This document shows positions 46,925 to 63,683 of a stretch of 64,000 nt of DNA, piece after piece. Within the stretch, counting starts at the first letter, position 1; each line of letters begins with the position of its first letter. The notes beneath the pieces were generated by a model. That model made no database searches. It saw nothing but the letters and a program-made list of their open reading frames with translations, and was not told the DNA's origin. Source of the DNA: Euptelea pleiosperma. Taxonomy: Eukaryota > Streptophyta > Magnoliopsida > Ranunculales > Eupteleaceae. The stretch is taken from contig CM068541.1 in NCBI GenBank assembly GCA_035048495.1, forward strand, positions 12,097,929-12,161,928, written 5' to 3'. Position numbers and translations under genes: made by a program.

Positions 46925-47450
46925 CTAAAGCCATGCAACTCCTTGTGCATTTGTCCTAGCTCGAGCCTCTTCTAGCGAGCTGGCCATGGCCAACATCATC
47001 TGCTCCTCGAAACTCTCAGGCAGAATGGAACCTGAGATGTGGGGCTGGAACTGATCGATCTCCAATACTGTCTAGTAGCACCATTGCTGATCCCCCTGCC
47101 TCCACTGCAGCGTCGGAATTTGCATAGTTGGTCCCAGCCTCAGCAACTTCTGATCCATGATCTATTCCCCATTCTCTTTACACTGCCCTCCCAGTGTCTG
47201 GTGAGACCTCAATCCAGTTCTCCGAAGCTCCGAAGCATAACCCTCCACCAGTCTCTCCTCCCCAGTGGGCAGCCTGCCAGACTCTGGAAGCACGTCAAAA
47301 GCTGAGGAATTTCCAGCATCACTGGTGGAGTCCCCATCCATATGCTGATGCTCAGCAAGGGAAGCTACTGCACAAGCTAGACCACCAGAAAGGGATGATG
47401 ATTCAGCCAACGGGACTATGGCTGGAGACACATAGTAGTCCAAGCAGCAA
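46925..47450 (-). pseudogene. GW2: GW2/DA2-type RING E3 ligase, C-terminal fragment
   Basis: Seen: the minus strand reads SSSLSGGLACAVASLAEHQH and SDAGNSSAFDV. In a second frame it reads DHGSEVAEAGTNYANSDAAV, and in a third ESFEEQMMLAMASSLEEARA then QGVAWL and a TAG at 46925-46927. Order and content match the C-terminal third of rice GW2 and its relatives (a GGGFSCAVAAMAEHQ-like block, SEGAEAGTSYAGSD, EEQMMFSMALSLA, QGLAWL end). Known: GW2/DA2 are RING E3 ubiquitin ligases that limit seed and organ size. The RING part is absent here and at least two frame changes break the fragment. No introns are seen in it, and the upstream side joins repeat DNA at about 47450. Confidence 0.75.
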
Positions 47451-47549
47451 ATTTAGCACGGACTATTTGGCCTTAGCCTACAAGTGAAGCTTGGTGGCAC
47501 CAATCGAGATGGGGCAAAGTTTTTTGTGCATTCTGAGGTCCAGTTCTGA

Positions 47550-47735
47550 TTTGCTCCATTTTCATTGGTTGATTTTAACAGTAGGAATTTGAGCATTATT
47601 TGAGTGTAGAAATCCAAAGGTTGTAAATTACTAATCAGGCTGATTTTTGGTTTGCAAGTCCACTGAGGGACTGGCCAAACATCCACACGATCAGCATCCA
47701 CTAAGAGTGCCACGTGGCTCGTATTGTGACAGAAG
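47550..47735. mobile_element. right half of a palindromic MITE
   Basis: Runs from tccattttcattggttgatt through aatcaggctgatttttggtt to gagtgccacgtggctcgtat. The left half is missing. Confidence 0.75.
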
Positions 47736-47919
47736 TTTTACTCTCACTGCCTTAATTTTTTCGGGGAGAAAAGGCGTCTAGTTACTTGTTTTTTGTAAAA
47801 TTTTAAAAATTATTTCTGTTTTTGTAAATAGTTTAAAATTATTTTTTGTTTAATAAATTTCCGTTTCGGAAATGGGGACCATAGAGCAAACGTAATAAAT
47901 CTTAAGTAAATCTTTGATG

Positions 47920-48130
47920 ACGGACCACAATATGAGTCAGGTGTCATACTCTTAGAGACTGCTGACAGTATGGATGTTTGGCCCATCCCTAGGTAAACCT
48001 GTGTAGAAAAAAATCAGCCTAATTAGGCATTCTTACAGTTGGATCGGAGTCATTTTTATGGGTTTATTTTTAAGCGTGTGATTCTTTGGGATACTCAGAT
48101 CCAACGGTTAGAATCACTAATCAGGAGTAC
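47920..48130. mobile_element. left half of a palindromic MITE
   Basis: atgagtcaggtgtcatactc through agatccaacggttagaatca. The same truncated MITE, with the same cut, precedes the second PPR copy (53385-53595), so it predates the duplication. Confidence 0.8.
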
Positions 48131-48360
48131 TTATAAAGTGGAAAGGCGCTAGTGATTTATTTAGTGGGCACGCTTGTTCCGAGCCTCCCGACACGTTGGA
48201 TTGGACTTAACGGACAATATCAGTTGGAACTTGCAAGACAAGTTAATACGGTGCCTCGCGATCTACTCCATTGGGACTCAATTTCAAATTCTCGTTTTTT
48301 ATCTCCAAACTGCTCAATATACAGAAAAACGATTCAATCTCCTTCCCTCAAGCTCTACAG

Positions 48361-50690
48361 CCATGGAAATCCAGTTCGAGCTCTGCAAAACCCATTCCTT
48401 CTCTTGGAACCAGACAACATGAGACTCCTTTCACTCTCAGTCCACTCTCCAAAACGGCAATTTCATTCATAAAATCAAATTCCCTCAATTGTTCATCAGT
48501 TACAGTCTCTAAGAAATCTTCTTCATCAAATCTCGACCTCGTTACCTCTTTTTCTTCCATCTTAGACCCATTAAGTTACGGGAATTTGCTGGAAGCTTGT
48601 GTCCTTAATAAAAACCTGGTTCTAGGCAAACTGATCCATTCAAAGATAGTCACCAATGGGTTGGAGGAAGATTCTTTCTTTGCTACCAAACTCATCAGCC
48701 TCTACTCCATAAATCAAAATATCCCGGTTGCCGAATTGGTCTTTCACCGGGTTTCAAATCATAATGTATTCCTTTTGAATACCATGATCAGGGGGTATTC
48801 CACAAATGGGTTGTATCAACAAGCCTTAGATCTCTTTTACAAGAAGAGGAGCGAAGGTCTTAAACCGGATTCTTACACCTTTTCCTGCCATCTGAAAGCG
48901 TGCGCTTTATTATCGGATCTTCAGCAAGGCAAGAACATCCAAAACTTAGCAGCAGAATGTAGGTTGGAATCGGATTTATTCGTCTTGAATTCCCGCACTG
49001 GCATGTTTGGCAAATGTGGAAGTATATTAGACGGAATTCAGGTGTTCGAAAGAATGCGTCAACAGGATATAATTTCATGGAATTCGATCATTTCTGCATA
49101 TATTTGTATGGATTTGATTGGGAAGCCATGGTTAAAGTACGGGAGTTAGTTCAAAGTGGATTGAGACCGGACCAATCATTAGTGCTTTATCGATATGTGC
49201 TTCGGCTGCAACTGTTAGATAAATTCATGGGTATGTTTTGAGAAACGGACAAGAATCTACTCCTGCGGTCCATAATTCCCTTATTTCCATGTACGGTAGG
49301 TGCGGTAGACCTGAAGAAGCTCGTTGGGTATTTAATAACACAATTAGACCTGATAAGGTCTCATGGAATGCTCTGATTTCTAGCTATTCTCAGAACGGTT
49401 ATTTAGTGGAAAGCATACAACTTCTTCGGGACATGAAGTTCGTCGGGTTTGATTCAGATGTTGTCACCTACAGTGGGATCATTTCTTCTCTTGCTCAGAA
49501 TGACCAATCCAACAGTGCTATAATTTTTTTACTGAGATGTTGGATTTGGGGTTGAAGCCAGATGTTATAACTCTGGCAAGTATACTCCCTGAAGTTTCTG
49601 ATCTACTGTACCTTGATTACTGTAAAGAAATCCATGGTTACACTTATAGAAACAGATTGGAATCTGATAGAAGAGTTAGAAATGCTCTTCTATTTGTTTA
49701 CACAAAATGTGGTTCGATCCAATATGCTGTTCGGGTCTTTGCAGCTATCAGGGACCGAGATGTGATCTCTTGGAGCTCGATGGTTGTGGGCTATGTACAG
49801 AACGGCTACTTTACTGAAGCTCATGACGCATTTAGAGAGATGATTATTGATCAAATTGAACCGAACCCAATTACCATTACAAGTATTCTTTAGGCTTGTG
49901 TGGGTATCTCTTATATACGACAAGGAAAAGAAATCCATCTATGGGCATTGAAGAATGGTTACGAAGGTCAGACCTTTGTGGGTAGTGCTTTGATCGACAT
50001 GTATTCCAAATGCGGAAGTATCGAATACTCACGAAGATTGTTTGATCTGATGGCGGAGAAGAACTTGGTCACTTGGAACTCAATGATTGGAGGGTATGCT
50101 GTCCATGGACTCGGGGAGAAGGCTCTTGAAATCTTTGAGAGTGTGGAAGAGCCTGATGAAGTCAGTTTCATTGCAGTTTTAGCAGCTTGTAACCACGGAG
50201 GACTGGTCGATGAAGGGATCAAAATTTTTAATAACATGAAGGACTTTGGAGTAAGTCCTGGAGAAGGGCATTACACATGTATGGTCTGACATGTTAGGCC
50301 GATCAGGACAGTTAAATGTAGTTTTGGATTTAATCAGAACAATGCCAGTGGAAGCTAGTGCTGATATTTGGGGGGCATTGCTTGGTGCACGTAAAATCCA
50401 TTCTAATTTGGGGATTGGCTTTTATGTTGGAGGCCGAATACTAGAATTGGGTTGTGAGAACCCAGGATACTATGTGTTGTTATCGAATATATTGGCGGAT
50501 TTCCGGAGGTGGGAAGAGGTGGAGGTGATGAGGTAGAAAATGGGGGAGAAAGGGGTAAAGGAAAGGAGTTGGGTTCAGCTGGATAGAAGTGAACAAGGGT
50601 GTGCATTCAGAATCCAGAATGGAAGAGTCTGTTCAAGATGTTAAGGAGCTTGAATGAGGAAATGAAGGGCGATTAGCTGAGATTTTAGTT
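48361..50690 (+). pseudogene. PPR protein pseudogene (copy 1)
   Basis: Nearly the same sequence as 53831-56177. Translations match in pieces (48271-49149, 49238-49555, 49537-49893, 49900-50289, 50291-50536). Lesions against copy 2: altered bases around 49100-49112; a 7-base loss near 49175; stop TAA at 49220-49222 (GAA in copy 2); one base lost near 49525; stop TAG at 49891-49893 (TCG in copy 2); one base gained near 50286; and TAG near 50536. It cannot make a full protein. Confidence 0.92.
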
Positions 50691-50739
50691 GGTACCATCG
50701 TTTATTTTTGGCTTACTTGTCTCGATCAACAATTAGGTT

Positions 50740-50880
50740 TCAACCATGGTTTGAAAAACATTGTAACGGCCGTTGAAATACTAACACCCCAAGCCCATTA
50801 CTTTTATTTAGAACATAATGCCCAAAACAGAAAAAAAAAAAAAAAACAGGCTTAGTGTTATAACGGTCATTATGTCAAGT
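50740..50880. mobile_element. CAAGGTTTAAA-family MITE remnant
   Basis: catggtttgaaaaacattgt followed by aacggccgtt and cattatgtcaag blocks. The same insertion follows PPR copy 2 (56244-56420), so it too predates the duplication. Confidence 0.65.
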
Positions 50881-51159
50881 GGTTGGCATGTGCCCACGAC
50901 ACTCCGACAAAGCGTTTGCCAAAATCGGGTGTGAATGACTAAGATACACCGTCCATTTGCAAATTCACACCTAGGCATAATTTCTGAAATGGGTAAGATA
51001 GAGCACAGTTTGATCACTGGCTTTCAAATGTGATCACTGGTGCCTCTCCACTTCCAAGACTAGTCAAATGTGGTCACTGCAGTGTCCGTCCTTAACATTT
51101 CCCTTATCCTGCGACTTTCACGTTGCTTTGGAATTCGATGCATTATTGGTACATTGACT

Positions 51160-52444
51160 TTCAAGGATAGTCCCACCAAAGAGTTTCTTCTCATTGTGTG
51201 GCCCGGCTTTCTTGAAAACATCAACAGCAATCAGCACCGTCGAATTCATCAAATTGCTTATCATATTAACTGTGGCCTGATTACATCAATTACAATAACA
51301 AAAAGAAAGTCCAATGATATTAAAACCCTAACGAAAGAAACAAAGAGAGAAAGGGGACATAAAAACCAAGAAAGGGAATTACATTAGTGCAATGGTTGGC
51401 GAAATACCGAATTCTTGGTCCCCTACCGCAGTTGCCCGTGTCCTTCATCAGTGTAACAGCTCCTTTGTTTATCCAGGATTCCAGGCCATACTAGATGGCA
51501 CAAGAGTCGCATTTTTGTATCTGAATCGCTTCACTGATGATGACCTTGATTGGGAGGGCCTCTTGTCTCTAAATCCATGAAAACGAGATGATTTGAGCTC
51601 TTTGCTGGTTTTGTCTGCGAATTGAGTCATGCCTAGTCTGCAGGAGTCCGGAGAGGAGTCCTGAGCACTGTTGAAAGAGTTCACATACTCAAAGGTAGCC
51701 TTGAATATCCTGAAACGCTTCCTCTTCTCCCTAATGGTTGCATACACACGTCCATGTTTAGCCATCCATCGCTCGTGCATAATGGAGAACTCCTCGTCTC
51801 TGCGGGACAAGCATAGTTCCAGAAAGATATAACCATTACAAAAATGATACGAACAAATTGAACTCCAGAACAGTAAACATGATTATGAAACACTCGCTCT
51901 TGTGTCAAATTTGTGGACAGCCTGCTTAGAATTCAGGTTTACCCACTAAAGCATACAACTACAAAATCAAGAACAAGCTACAACAGAACAACCAATTATT
52001 ATATCTCAAGAGAGAGAATTATCTAAATCCAGCAACATCACTCAAATACAGATCTTGAGAGTTGATTTTCAGACTTACGTCGTGGGTAACGTTGCAGAGC
52101 CCTGTCCAGCCTTTGCTTCCACAACCTCTTTCCCCCCTTCTTGTGTTCGCTTCATAAGGGATTTAATCTCTTCATGCCACAAGTTAGTGCCTTTTGGCGT
52201 AGCCTATTTTTTACCAAATCAAAGAAACCAAAGATTTTGAATCCGCAATCAGTAACCATTGCAACTATTATAAAAAAAAAAAGAAAGAGAGAGAGAGAAA
52301 ATGCAAAACATCTTATACAGAGACAAAGATTTAGACTGCGACCTTTCCGTCGGAGCTGGACTCCGAAGATAAAGAACGGCGAAAGAGATGAGAAAAGGTA
52401 GAAGAAGAAGTCCTTCTAAGGGCTGATTCTACAGATCTGAGCGT
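51160..52444 (-). pseudogene. broken copy of the MDH / I29 chimera, 5' half
   Basis: Exons corresponding to the 42.6 kb gene: presequence 52444-52337 with ACG in place of the start ATG; 52203-52079 ([16 protein letters not shown], 125 nt as in copy 1); chimeric exon 51799-51383 (MHERWMAKHGRVYATIREKR, NATLVPSSMAW) broken by an 8-base insertion near 51476-51483; and a decayed NMISN exon from 51276 to about 51160. The HAGIT and later MDH exons are absent. Splice borders match copy 1, so the scrambled order was there before the duplication. Confidence 0.88.
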
Positions 52445-52550
52445 CGAAGACCTCATTTATACTCTTCGGAGAGAGATGGGGGAGGGGAGAGAAAGGGACG
52501 GGTTTAGGGAGAAGAGGACAGATGAACAGTGAAATAGGGTTTTTTTTCTT

Positions 52551-52940
52551 GGAAAAAGATGTAGCAAGGTATGCCTGAAACTGTTTCATTTGCGGAAGCG
52601 ACATTTTTGGTAGTCACCACTATCATCTGGGCCCACTGACCGCATGGATGTTTATCCCACCCCTTGGTGAAATCACCCTGATTGGTAATCTATAACCATT
52701 ATATTTTAACACTTTTTAGCACTTTTAAGCGTTCTTATAGCCGTTGAATGCAACCATTTTTTGACTACTAAAACCAACTGCTGAAAACCATTTAAACAAG
52801 CTGATTTTTGGTATGAGTGTCTATTAAGGGGTTGGCTAAACATCCATGCGGCCAATAGGCCCAGATGGCAGCAGTGACTGCCAAAACTTCCGCTCCCCCG
52901 CAAATGAAAAGATCTCAGGTATACCTTGTTACATCACAAC
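52551..52940. mobile_element. MITE with gatgtaacaa ends; empty site known
   Basis: Left ggaaaaagatgtagcaaggt, right gtataccttgttacatcaca. The matching place in copy 1 (about 42735-42756, agggttttttttttgagtcg) is uninterrupted, so this element arrived after the duplication. T-rich flanks hide the exact target duplication. Confidence 0.85.
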
Positions 52941-53099
52941 CCTTTTTCTTTTTGAGTCGTGCTATCCCATGGATAACTGGACAAAAAACTGTGCGGTTGA
53001 GGCCATTAACCGTTGGATTCTAGAGATCCACGTAGTTGTTGCCTCGTAGGTAATACCAGCAGTCATTTAACTGGGAATCGAGTAAAACTTAGGTCACAA

Positions 53100-53337
53100 A
53101 TCACAATTCAAGCCACGTGGCATATTATTAGAGGGCGCTTACCGTATGGATGTTTGGCCAGTTCCTCGGTGGACCTGCAAACCAAAAATCCTGATTAGTG
53201 ATTTACAACTTTTGGATCTTTGTACCCAAAAACGCTCAACAATGCTCAAATTCCTACTGTTAAAATCAACTAATGAAAATAACTTCAATCCAATGCATTG
53301 AAATCACTAATCAGGCTCATTTTTGGTTTGCAGGTAC
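53100..53337. mobile_element. palindromic MITE, right end lost
   Basis: caagccacgtggcatattat through gctcatttttggtttgcagg. It breaks off at 53337, where sequence equal to 47880 onward begins. Confidence 0.8.
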
Positions 53338-53384
53338 ACAGAGTAAACGTGATAAATATTGAGAAAATCTTTGGCGGCGGACCA

Positions 53385-53595
53385 CAGTATGAGTCACGTG
53401 TCATACTCTTAGAGACTACTGACAGTATGGATGCTCGGGCCATCCCTAGGTAGACTTAGGAACAAAAGATCAGCCTAATTAGGCATTCTAACCGTTGGAT
53501 CTGAGTCTTTTCATGGGTTTATTTTTAAGCGTGCGATTCAAGCATTATTTGGAATACTCAGATCCAATGGTTAGAATCACTAATCAGGAGTACTT
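53385..53595. mobile_element. left half of a palindromic MITE
   Basis: atgagtcacgtgtcatactc to aatggttagaatcactaatc. Duplicate of 47920-48130, directly upstream of the PPR gene. Confidence 0.8.
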
Positions 53596-53886
53596 ATCAA
53601 GTGGAAAGGCGCTAGTGATTTATTTAGCGGGTACGCTTGTTCCGAGCCTCCCGATACGTTGGATTGGACTTAACGGACCATATCAGTTGGAACTCGCAGA
53701 CAAGTTAATACGATGTCTCGCGAGCTACTCAACTGTGACAATTTCAAATTCTCGTTTTTTATCTACAAACTGCTCAATATACATAAAAACAATTCAATCT
53801 CTCTCTCTCTCTCTCTCAAGTTTTGCAGCCATGGAAATCCAGTTCGAGCTCTGTAAAACCCATTCCTTCTCTTGGAACCAGACAAC

Positions 53887-56177
53887 ATGAGACTCCTTTC
53901 ATCTCTCAGTCCACTCTCCAAAACGGCAATTTCATTCATAAAATCAAATTCCCTCAATTGTTCATCAGTTACAGTCTCTAAGAAATCTTCTTCATCAAAT
54001 CTCGACCTCGTTACCTCTTTTTCTTCCATCTTAGACCCATTAAGTTACGGGAATTTGCTGGAAGCTTGTGTCCTTAATAAAAACCTGGTTCTAGGCAAAC
54101 TGATCCATTCAAAGATAGTCACCAATGGGTTGGAGGAAGATTCTTTCTTTGCTACCAAACTCATCAGCCTCTACTCCATAAATCAAAATATCCCGGTTGC
54201 CGAATTGGTCTTTCGCCGGGTTTCGAATCATAATGTATTCCTTTTGAATGCCATGATCAGGGGGTATTCCACAAATGGGTTGTATAAACAAGCCTTAGAT
54301 CTCTTTTACGAGAAGAGGAACGAAGGTCTTAAACCAGATTCTTACACCTTTTCCTGCCTTCTGAAGGCATGCGCTTTACTATCAGATCTTCAGCAAGGCA
54401 AGAACATCCAAAACTTAGCAGGAGAATTTGGGTTGGAATCGGATTTATTCGTCTCAAATTCCCTCATTGGCATGTTTGGCAAATGTGGAAGTATCTTAGA
54501 CGGGATTCAGGTGTTCGAAAGAATGCGTCAAAGGGATATAATTTCATGGAATTCTATCATTTCTGCATATATAGAGAATGGTTTTGATTGGGAAGCCATG
54601 GTTAAAGTACAGGACTTGGTTCAAAGTGGATTGAGACCGGACCAAGTGACAATCATTAGTGCTTTATCGATATGTGCTTCGGCTGCAACTGTTAGAGAAA
54701 TTCATGGGTATGTTTTGAGAAACGGACAAGAATCTACTCCTATGGTCCATAATTCCCTTATTTCCATGTATGGGAGGTGCGGTAGACCTGAAGAAGCTCG
54801 TTGGGTATTCAATAACACAATTAGACCAGATCAGGTCTCATGGAATGCTCTGATTTCTAGCTATGCTCAGAACGGTTATTTTGAGGAAAGCATACAACTT
54901 CTTCGGGACATGACGTTCATCGGGTTTGATTCAGATGTTGTCACCTACAGTGGGATCATTTCTTCTCTTGCTCAGAATGATCAATCCAACCGTGCTATAA
55001 ATTTTTTTACTGAGATGTTGGATTTGGAGTTGAAGCCAGATGTTATAACTGTGGCAAGTATACTCCCTGCAGTTTCTGATCTACTGTACCTTGATTACTG
55101 TAAAGAAATCCACGGTTACTCTTATAGAAACAGATTGGAATCTGATAGAAGAGTTAGAAATGCTCTTCTATCTGTTTACACAAAATGTGGTTCGATCCAA
55201 TATGCTGTTCGGGTCTTTGCAGCTATCAGGGACCGAGATGTGATCTCTTGGAGCTCGATGGTTGTGGGCTATGTACAGAACGGCTACTTTACGGAAGCCC
55301 ATGGCACATTTAGAGAGATGATTATTGATCAAATTGAACCGAACCCAATTACCATTACAAGTATTCTTTCGGCTTGTGCAGGCATCTCTTGTATACGACA
55401 AGGAAAAGAGATCCATCTATGGGCATTGAAGATTGGTTTTGAAGGTCAGACCTTTGTGGGTAGTGCTTTGATTGACATGTATGCCAAATGCGGAAGTATC
55501 GAATACTCACGAAGATTGTTTGATCTGATGACGGAGAAGAACTTGGTCACTTGGAACTCAATGATTGGAGGGTATGCTGTCCATGGACTTGGGGAGAAGG
55601 CTCTTGAAATCTTCCAGAGTGTGGAAGAGCCTGATGAAGTCAGTTTCATTGCAGTTTTAGCAGCTTGTAACCATGGAGGACTGGTTGATGAAGGGATCAA
55701 AATTTTTAATAGCATGAAGGACTTTGGAGTAAGTCCTGGAGAAGGGCATTACGCTTGTATGGTCGACATGTTAGGCCGATCAGGAAGGTTAAATGAAGCT
55801 TTGGATTTAATCAGAACAATGCCAGTGGAAGCTAGTGTTGATATTTGGGGGGCATTGCTTGGTGCATGTAAAATCCACTCTAATTTGGAGATTGGCATTT
55901 ATGCTGGAGGCCGAATACTAGAATTGGGTTGTGAAAACCCAGGATACTATGTGTTGTTATCGAATATATTGGCGGATTTCGGGAGGTGGGAAGAGGTGGA
56001 GGTGATGAGAAGAAAATGGGGGAGAAAGGGGTGAGGAAAGGAGCTGGGTGCAGCTGGATAGAAGTGAACAAGGGTGTGCATTCCTTCATTGCCAAGGAGA
56101 GGACACAACATCCAGAATGGAAGAGTCTGTTCAAGATGTTGAGGAGCTTGAATGAGCAATTGAAGGAGATTAGCTGA
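53887..56177 (+). CDS. PLS-class, E-type PPR protein (intronless), late frameshift
   Basis: Seen: an uninterrupted frame from ATG 53887 to TGA 56032-56034 (715 aa) with many 31-36 residue PPR motifs, e.g. NSLIGMFGKCGSILDGIQVF, DIISWNSIISAYIENGFDWE, HNSLISMYGRCGRPEEARWV and VTWNSMIGGYAVHGLGEKAL, then an E domain (MPVEASVDIWGALLGACKIH). One base appears lost near 56010-56016. The next frame continues the E/E+ region (AGCSWIEVNKGVHSFIAKER) to TGA at 56177. Copy 1 keeps the extra base there. Known: such proteins usually enter mitochondria or plastids and direct C-to-U RNA editing. There is no DYW domain. An earlier ATG (53831) opens a short other frame, MEIQFELCKTHSFSW, so the true N-terminus is uncertain. 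The function of the truncated E domain is doubtful. Confidence 0.85.
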
Positions 56178-56243
56178 GATTTTATTGGGTATTATCATTT
56201 ATTTTCGGCTTACTTGTCTCAATCAACAATTATAAGTTTCAGC

Positions 56244-56420
56244 CATGGTTTAAAAAACATTGTAACACCGTTGTAACAGTAACGCTCCAAGCCCATTAAG
56301 TTATTTAGAAAATAATGCCCAAAACAGAAAAAACAGGCTGTGTTATTACGGCCTTTATGACGGAAATAATGGCCGTTATTTTGTCAGTTATACATTATTT
56401 TACCGTTATTGAGGTAATTT
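56244..56420. mobile_element. CAAGGTTTAAA-family MITE remnant
   Basis: catggtttaaaaaacattgt, then tgttattacggcc and ataatggccgttattttgtc. Partner of 50740-50880. Confidence 0.65.
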
Positions 56421-57700
56421 TGAAAAAAAAAAATAATACTAGACTTTTTTTTGGTGCGGATCATGACAGACAAGTGGTCTTTTTGTGTCAATACAAGGAT
56501 GGAGGTGCCTAAAGGCTAAATCTGCCTATTTCTTTAGGACAAAGGTAGCCGGGCTGTCACCACAAGCTCCATATCTTGTTAGGACAGAGCAGCGGTCGTT
56601 GTCTCTATGTCGTTCCCAAGGTCCAGACCATTGATGGTCCTCGAAGTTCACATCATAGAAATCTCGAAGACTATCTAATGGTCTGCATCTAGGGTTGACG
56701 ATACTACTGTATCGTCCGCAGGACAATGCTATCATTTTCATAAGATGGGTTTTCTTGACACTTGGGATGCTGACATGGGAGTCCAGATGTCCATCTGGAT
56801 TGCTAATATGGACAGAAACCTTTCCCAAGTCACTCCCTTGCCCAACCCTGTATGGGATTTCTTCTCAAAACCCACATTTTAGTTTGATTTCCTTTCTGCT
56901 CAAACCTATTGGACTTGAATCAATTTTACATTGCGTGGTGATTTAAATCAATTTTTTAAGGTTGATTGCATCACAGTTGTTACTCGCTATCATCATTGGC
57001 GATGACTGGGCTACGGATACTCGTGCTCGGACAAGCCCAGAGATTGAGATGGATAAGGCAGACTTGGAGCCAATGGTATCAGTTGGTGCAGAATAATGAG
57101 GAAGAAAGTCGTAGAGTTGGAAGTCTTGGGACTTGATGAGGAAGAGCAGACTGGCACCTACGCAGGAGTGCCTGTGCCCATTCGACTCGATGTTCGTACT
57201 AGGAGGATGGCTGGACACTGGAGCTGATTTGGTCCTCACCATGCAGTCATGGCTGATGGGGTGAAGGTTCTTGCTAAAGCAATTCACTTACGCAACCCTT
57301 CCGGGTATGGTTCACATTAAAACTAACGGTTTTGTCGCTATGAAATGCGTGGGGGGTGAACTCCCCCAAAAATATTTAGCTTCAATCAATTCGCACGACG
57401 GTATTCTTGTGCAACTTCGAGTTGTGCAATATACTTGTCTGCGTTTTGGACGTGTGAATCTGACTTCTCATTGAACAAACAAGGCCTTGGGTATGTTCAG
57501 CCAAATGACACAGGAGGAATTTGTCAGAATAGCGTCTCTCCCTGCGTCGGAAAGTGGAATCCGTGTTTTTCCTTGGATTACTTTCCTGAGATACAATACC
57601 CTTGATTTGATAATAGGATATCCTAGTGGCCAAACACACCCTTATAGAGTATTCAGTTCTCACAAGTCTCAACTCTGATCACAACCCGTCTCCTTTGGCT
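56421..57700. other. no gene recognised
   Basis: Moderately GC-rich. Minus frames 56526-56828 and 56943-57287 and plus frames at 57271-57678 are open for 65-114 codons but show no motif I know, and no copy occurs elsewhere in the window. It could be retroelement or gene debris. Confidence 0.4.
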
Positions 57701-58114
57701 TACAGAATGGGAGCAAATGTCCACCAAAAGAGCAGAAAAAAAATAAAATGCCAAACAAAGAGACTACAAATTTCTATTGAATGCCATTTATAAATTTCAG
57801 TTCCCACATCACAAACCATCAGCTTCTTTGCACTTATTGAAAGAGAAATTTGTGACAAAAATCATCCCAAACAAAAAGGGATGGATTAAATATGTCCTCC
57901 AATGATCCTTGTGGAGGAGCAAAATTATTACACGGATCCACCTCCAATAATGACAGAAAATTGTAAAGAGCCCATAAATCAAGTCCATTTTTATTCCCCA
58001 TCCCCAATGGAAAAAAGAAGAAGAAAGTTCATGACGTCAGTTAAATCCTCGGTGTATTTCGAGGTAAAAATGCCTCGTTCTAGGTAATTAACACTTCTCG
58101 TTCAGTTAGAGCCT

Positions 58115-63683
<5,569 letters not shown>

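Larger units (their letters stand above)
41190..50880. repeat. segmental duplication, copy 1
   Basis: 41190-43140 (5' half of the chimeric MDH gene plus upstream) and 47880-50880 (PPR region) correspond in order and strand to 51150-53337 and 53338-56330. Copy 1 has about 4.7 kb (43140-47880) not present in copy 2. Confidence 0.88.
51150..56330. repeat. segmental duplication, copy 2
   Basis: Compact copy: MDH/protease part 51150-53337 is followed directly by the PPR part. The join at about 53337 (ttgcaggtacacagagtaaa) lies within a MITE, at the place where copy 1 carries 4.7 kb more. Confidence 0.88.

Noticed and set aside
47162..47487. Plus-strand frames (94-97 codons) over the GW2-like stretch
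   Set aside because: Antisense shadows; only the minus strand shows the GW2/DA2 pattern.
48271..48360. PPR copy 1 start at 48271
   Set aside because: The codon is TTG, not ATG, and the extra N-terminal stretch is not shared in frame with copy 2.
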